From the NCBI RefSeq assembly GCF_000470655.1, contig NC_021921.1, forward strand, positions 372,001 through 436,000: a DNA stretch of 64,000 nt. Reading direction: 5' to 3'. Origin of the DNA: Halorhabdus tiamatea SARL4B (GTDB taxonomy: Archaea > Halobacteriota > Halobacteria > Halobacteriales > Haloarculaceae). Position 1 is the first letter of the stretch; the number at the start of each line of letters is the position of its first letter. Both the position numbers and the translations under genes were made by a program. This document shows, piece after piece, positions 62,984 through 64,000 of the stretch. Under the pieces are notes generated by a model. That model was not told where the DNA came from and did not search any database. It saw only the letters and a list, made by a program, of their open reading frames with translations.

Positions 62984-63820
62984 ATGAGCGACGCGACAGA
63001 CCCCACAGGAGACAACGACGATACCGAGGGCCGGATTTACGATTCAGCGAGCGACCACGCGTTTCCGGACGAGCGGCTCAACGAGGTCTTGACGTACATC
63101 AACGGTGACGCCGAAATCCAGGCGTATCTCTCCGCACAGAACGTCAATCCCGTCGCGCGCAAACAGTACAACGACCACGGCGAGAAACACATCGAGATCG
63201 TCCGCAACCGCGCGCTGTGTCTGTACGACCTGCTCAAAGAGGGTGGCGTGACGTTCAACGGCGCACGGCAGCAGGGACTCGACGAGGCTGACGAACCGGT
63301 CATCGTCGCTCTGGCGGCGACGCTACACGATATCGGTCACGTCGTCCATCGGGACGATCATCCCTACTACTCGATCCCACTCGCGGCGGACTTGCTGGAT
63401 CGGGTCCTCCCGGAGTTGCCCTTCTACGACGTGGCCGAGGCGGTTCGGCTCAAGGGCGAAGTCCTCCACGCAATCCTGGGTCACGACACGGCAGAGGAAC
63501 CACTGACGCTCGAGGCCGGCGTCGTCCGCGTGGCCGACGCGCTCGATATGGAGAGCGGGCGCTCGCGATTCCCCTACGAACAGGGTGGACGTGGGATCAA
63601 CACGGTCTCCAGCCAGGCCATCGAGGCAGTCAACCTCCGGCCCGGCGATAGCGTGCCGGTCCTCGTCGAGATCGAGATGACCAACGCCGCAGGCGTCTAC
63701 CAGGTCGACAACCTCCTGAAGGCGAAACTCCGGGACTCGGGACTCGAGGAGTTCCTCCGGATCGTCGCCGTCAACACCCGCCAGGACACCGAGCGGATCG
63801 TCGAGCGGATCGAACTGTGA
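62984..63820 (+). CDS. HD-domain phosphohydrolase
   Basis: A 278-residue protein. The metal-binding HD motif is LAATLHDIGHVVHRDDHPYYS, with an upstream His in NDHGEKHIEIVRNRAL and a further Asp in RVADALDME. HD proteins hydrolyse nucleotides or phosphodiesters; the substrate is unknown. The tail (LRIVAVNTRQDTERIVERIEL) is conserved in haloarchaea. Confidence 0.85.
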   Translation: MSDATDPTGDNDDTEGRIYDSASDHAFPDERLNEVLTYINGDAEIQAYLSAQNVNPVARKQYNDHGEKHIEIVRNRALCLYDLLKEGGVTFNGARQQGLDEADEPVIVALAATLHDIGHVVHRDDHPYYSIPLAADLLDRVLPELPFYDVAEAVRLKGEVLHAILGHDTAEEPLTLEAGVVRVADALDMESGRSRFPYEQGGRGINTVSSQAIEAVNLRPGDSVPVLVEIEMTNAAGVYQVDNLLKAKLRDSGLEEFLRIVAVNTRQDTERIVERIEL

Positions 63821-63885
63821 CCGACTCTCACAACGAATCCAACACCGGACGGTTTTAGAGTGGCGCGCCCCTATTTCCTATTGTT

Positions 63886-64000
63886 ATGGGCTTCGGAAGC
63901 TACGATGAAACCGAGCAGGAGAATCAGGCCAGTGGATCGGACATCGACGACAGCGAGAGCGTCGACGTCGATGCGACCGACCACGACGGGGACGTGAGCT
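63886..64000 (+). CDS. Conserved haloarchaeal protein (DUF5786-like), 5' part
   Basis: Only the first 38 codons are in the window. MGFGSYDETEQENQASGSDI is the typical start of the short haloarchaeal family I recall as DUF5786. GGTTTTAGAG about 30 bases upstream fits a leaderless promoter. The function is unknown. Confidence 0.65.
   Translation, partial: MGFGSYDETEQENQASGSDIDDSESVDVDATDHDGDVS

Overview
The window is GC-rich DNA from a halophilic archaeon of the class Halobacteria. The proteins are strongly acidic. Many genes have a TTTAWA-like box about 25 bases before a start codon that sits at the predicted transcript start (leaderless transcription). Typical archaeal genes are present: Trm5, DphB, transcription factor S, archaeosortase A, DRG-type GTPase, P0/L10 and P1/L12. 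A Halorhabdus or other Haloarculaceae-like host is a guess, not a result. Families named by DUF, TIGR or VNG numbers are recognised from memory.

Layout. 1-7.4 kb: hisF (cut by the window edge), a HicBA toxin-antitoxin pair, purL, an SLC13-type permease with RCK_C domains and a membrane-linked metallophosphoesterase. 7.4-14.6 kb: branched-chain amino acid genes leuA, ilvB, ilvN, ilvC, leuC and leuD. Upstream of ilvB there is a short leaderless ORF ending in a Val/Leu/Ile run with rare codons; it overlaps a long hairpin and is followed by a second mini-ORF coupled to ilvB. This looks like an attenuation-type leader and is the main discovery candidate. The 5' end of leuA has a reading-frame break. 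14.6-23.6 kb: an accessory block with a HalX-type degenerate response regulator, a KaiC-like protein, a tiny membrane protein, a CHAT protease-like protein, a Tn5/IS50-type insertion sequence nested in the left-end hairpin of a TnpB element, and fructose-bisphosphate aldolase plus 1-phosphofructokinase. leuB lies beyond this block, on the opposite strand.

23.6-47 kb: purB, tRNA-Ser, many conserved haloarchaeal genes (oxidoreductase, RHH regulator, aldo/keto reductase, methyltransferase, esterase, serB, NYN protein, PUA-NAC-TrmI cluster, pilin-like protein, TFS), a deleted peroxiredoxin relic, a three-stem inverted-repeat element, tRNA-Thr, Trm5, dphB, archaeosortase A, a 68-bp tandem repeat, a two-domain VOC protein and the DRG GTPase. 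47-52 kb: the L11, L1-L10-L12 ribosomal protein cluster, split by an inverted histidine kinase gene. 52-60 kb: nucleoside hydrolase and ribokinase, then a sulfur module (rhodanese plus MBL dioxygenase-like protein, two YeeE/YedE halves, a PiT-family permease, UspA, and a tiny membrane protein with TauE/SafE). 60-64 kb: FeS-type photolyase, tRNA-Arg, TatA, peroxiredoxin, HD hydrolase and the start of a DUF5786-like gene.

A pattern across the window: each of the three tRNA genes is followed 100-220 bp downstream by a degenerate copy of its own 3' end, embedded in hairpin-rich sequence without genes. These look like relics of integration events. No rRNA gene, CRISPR array or replication origin was seen.
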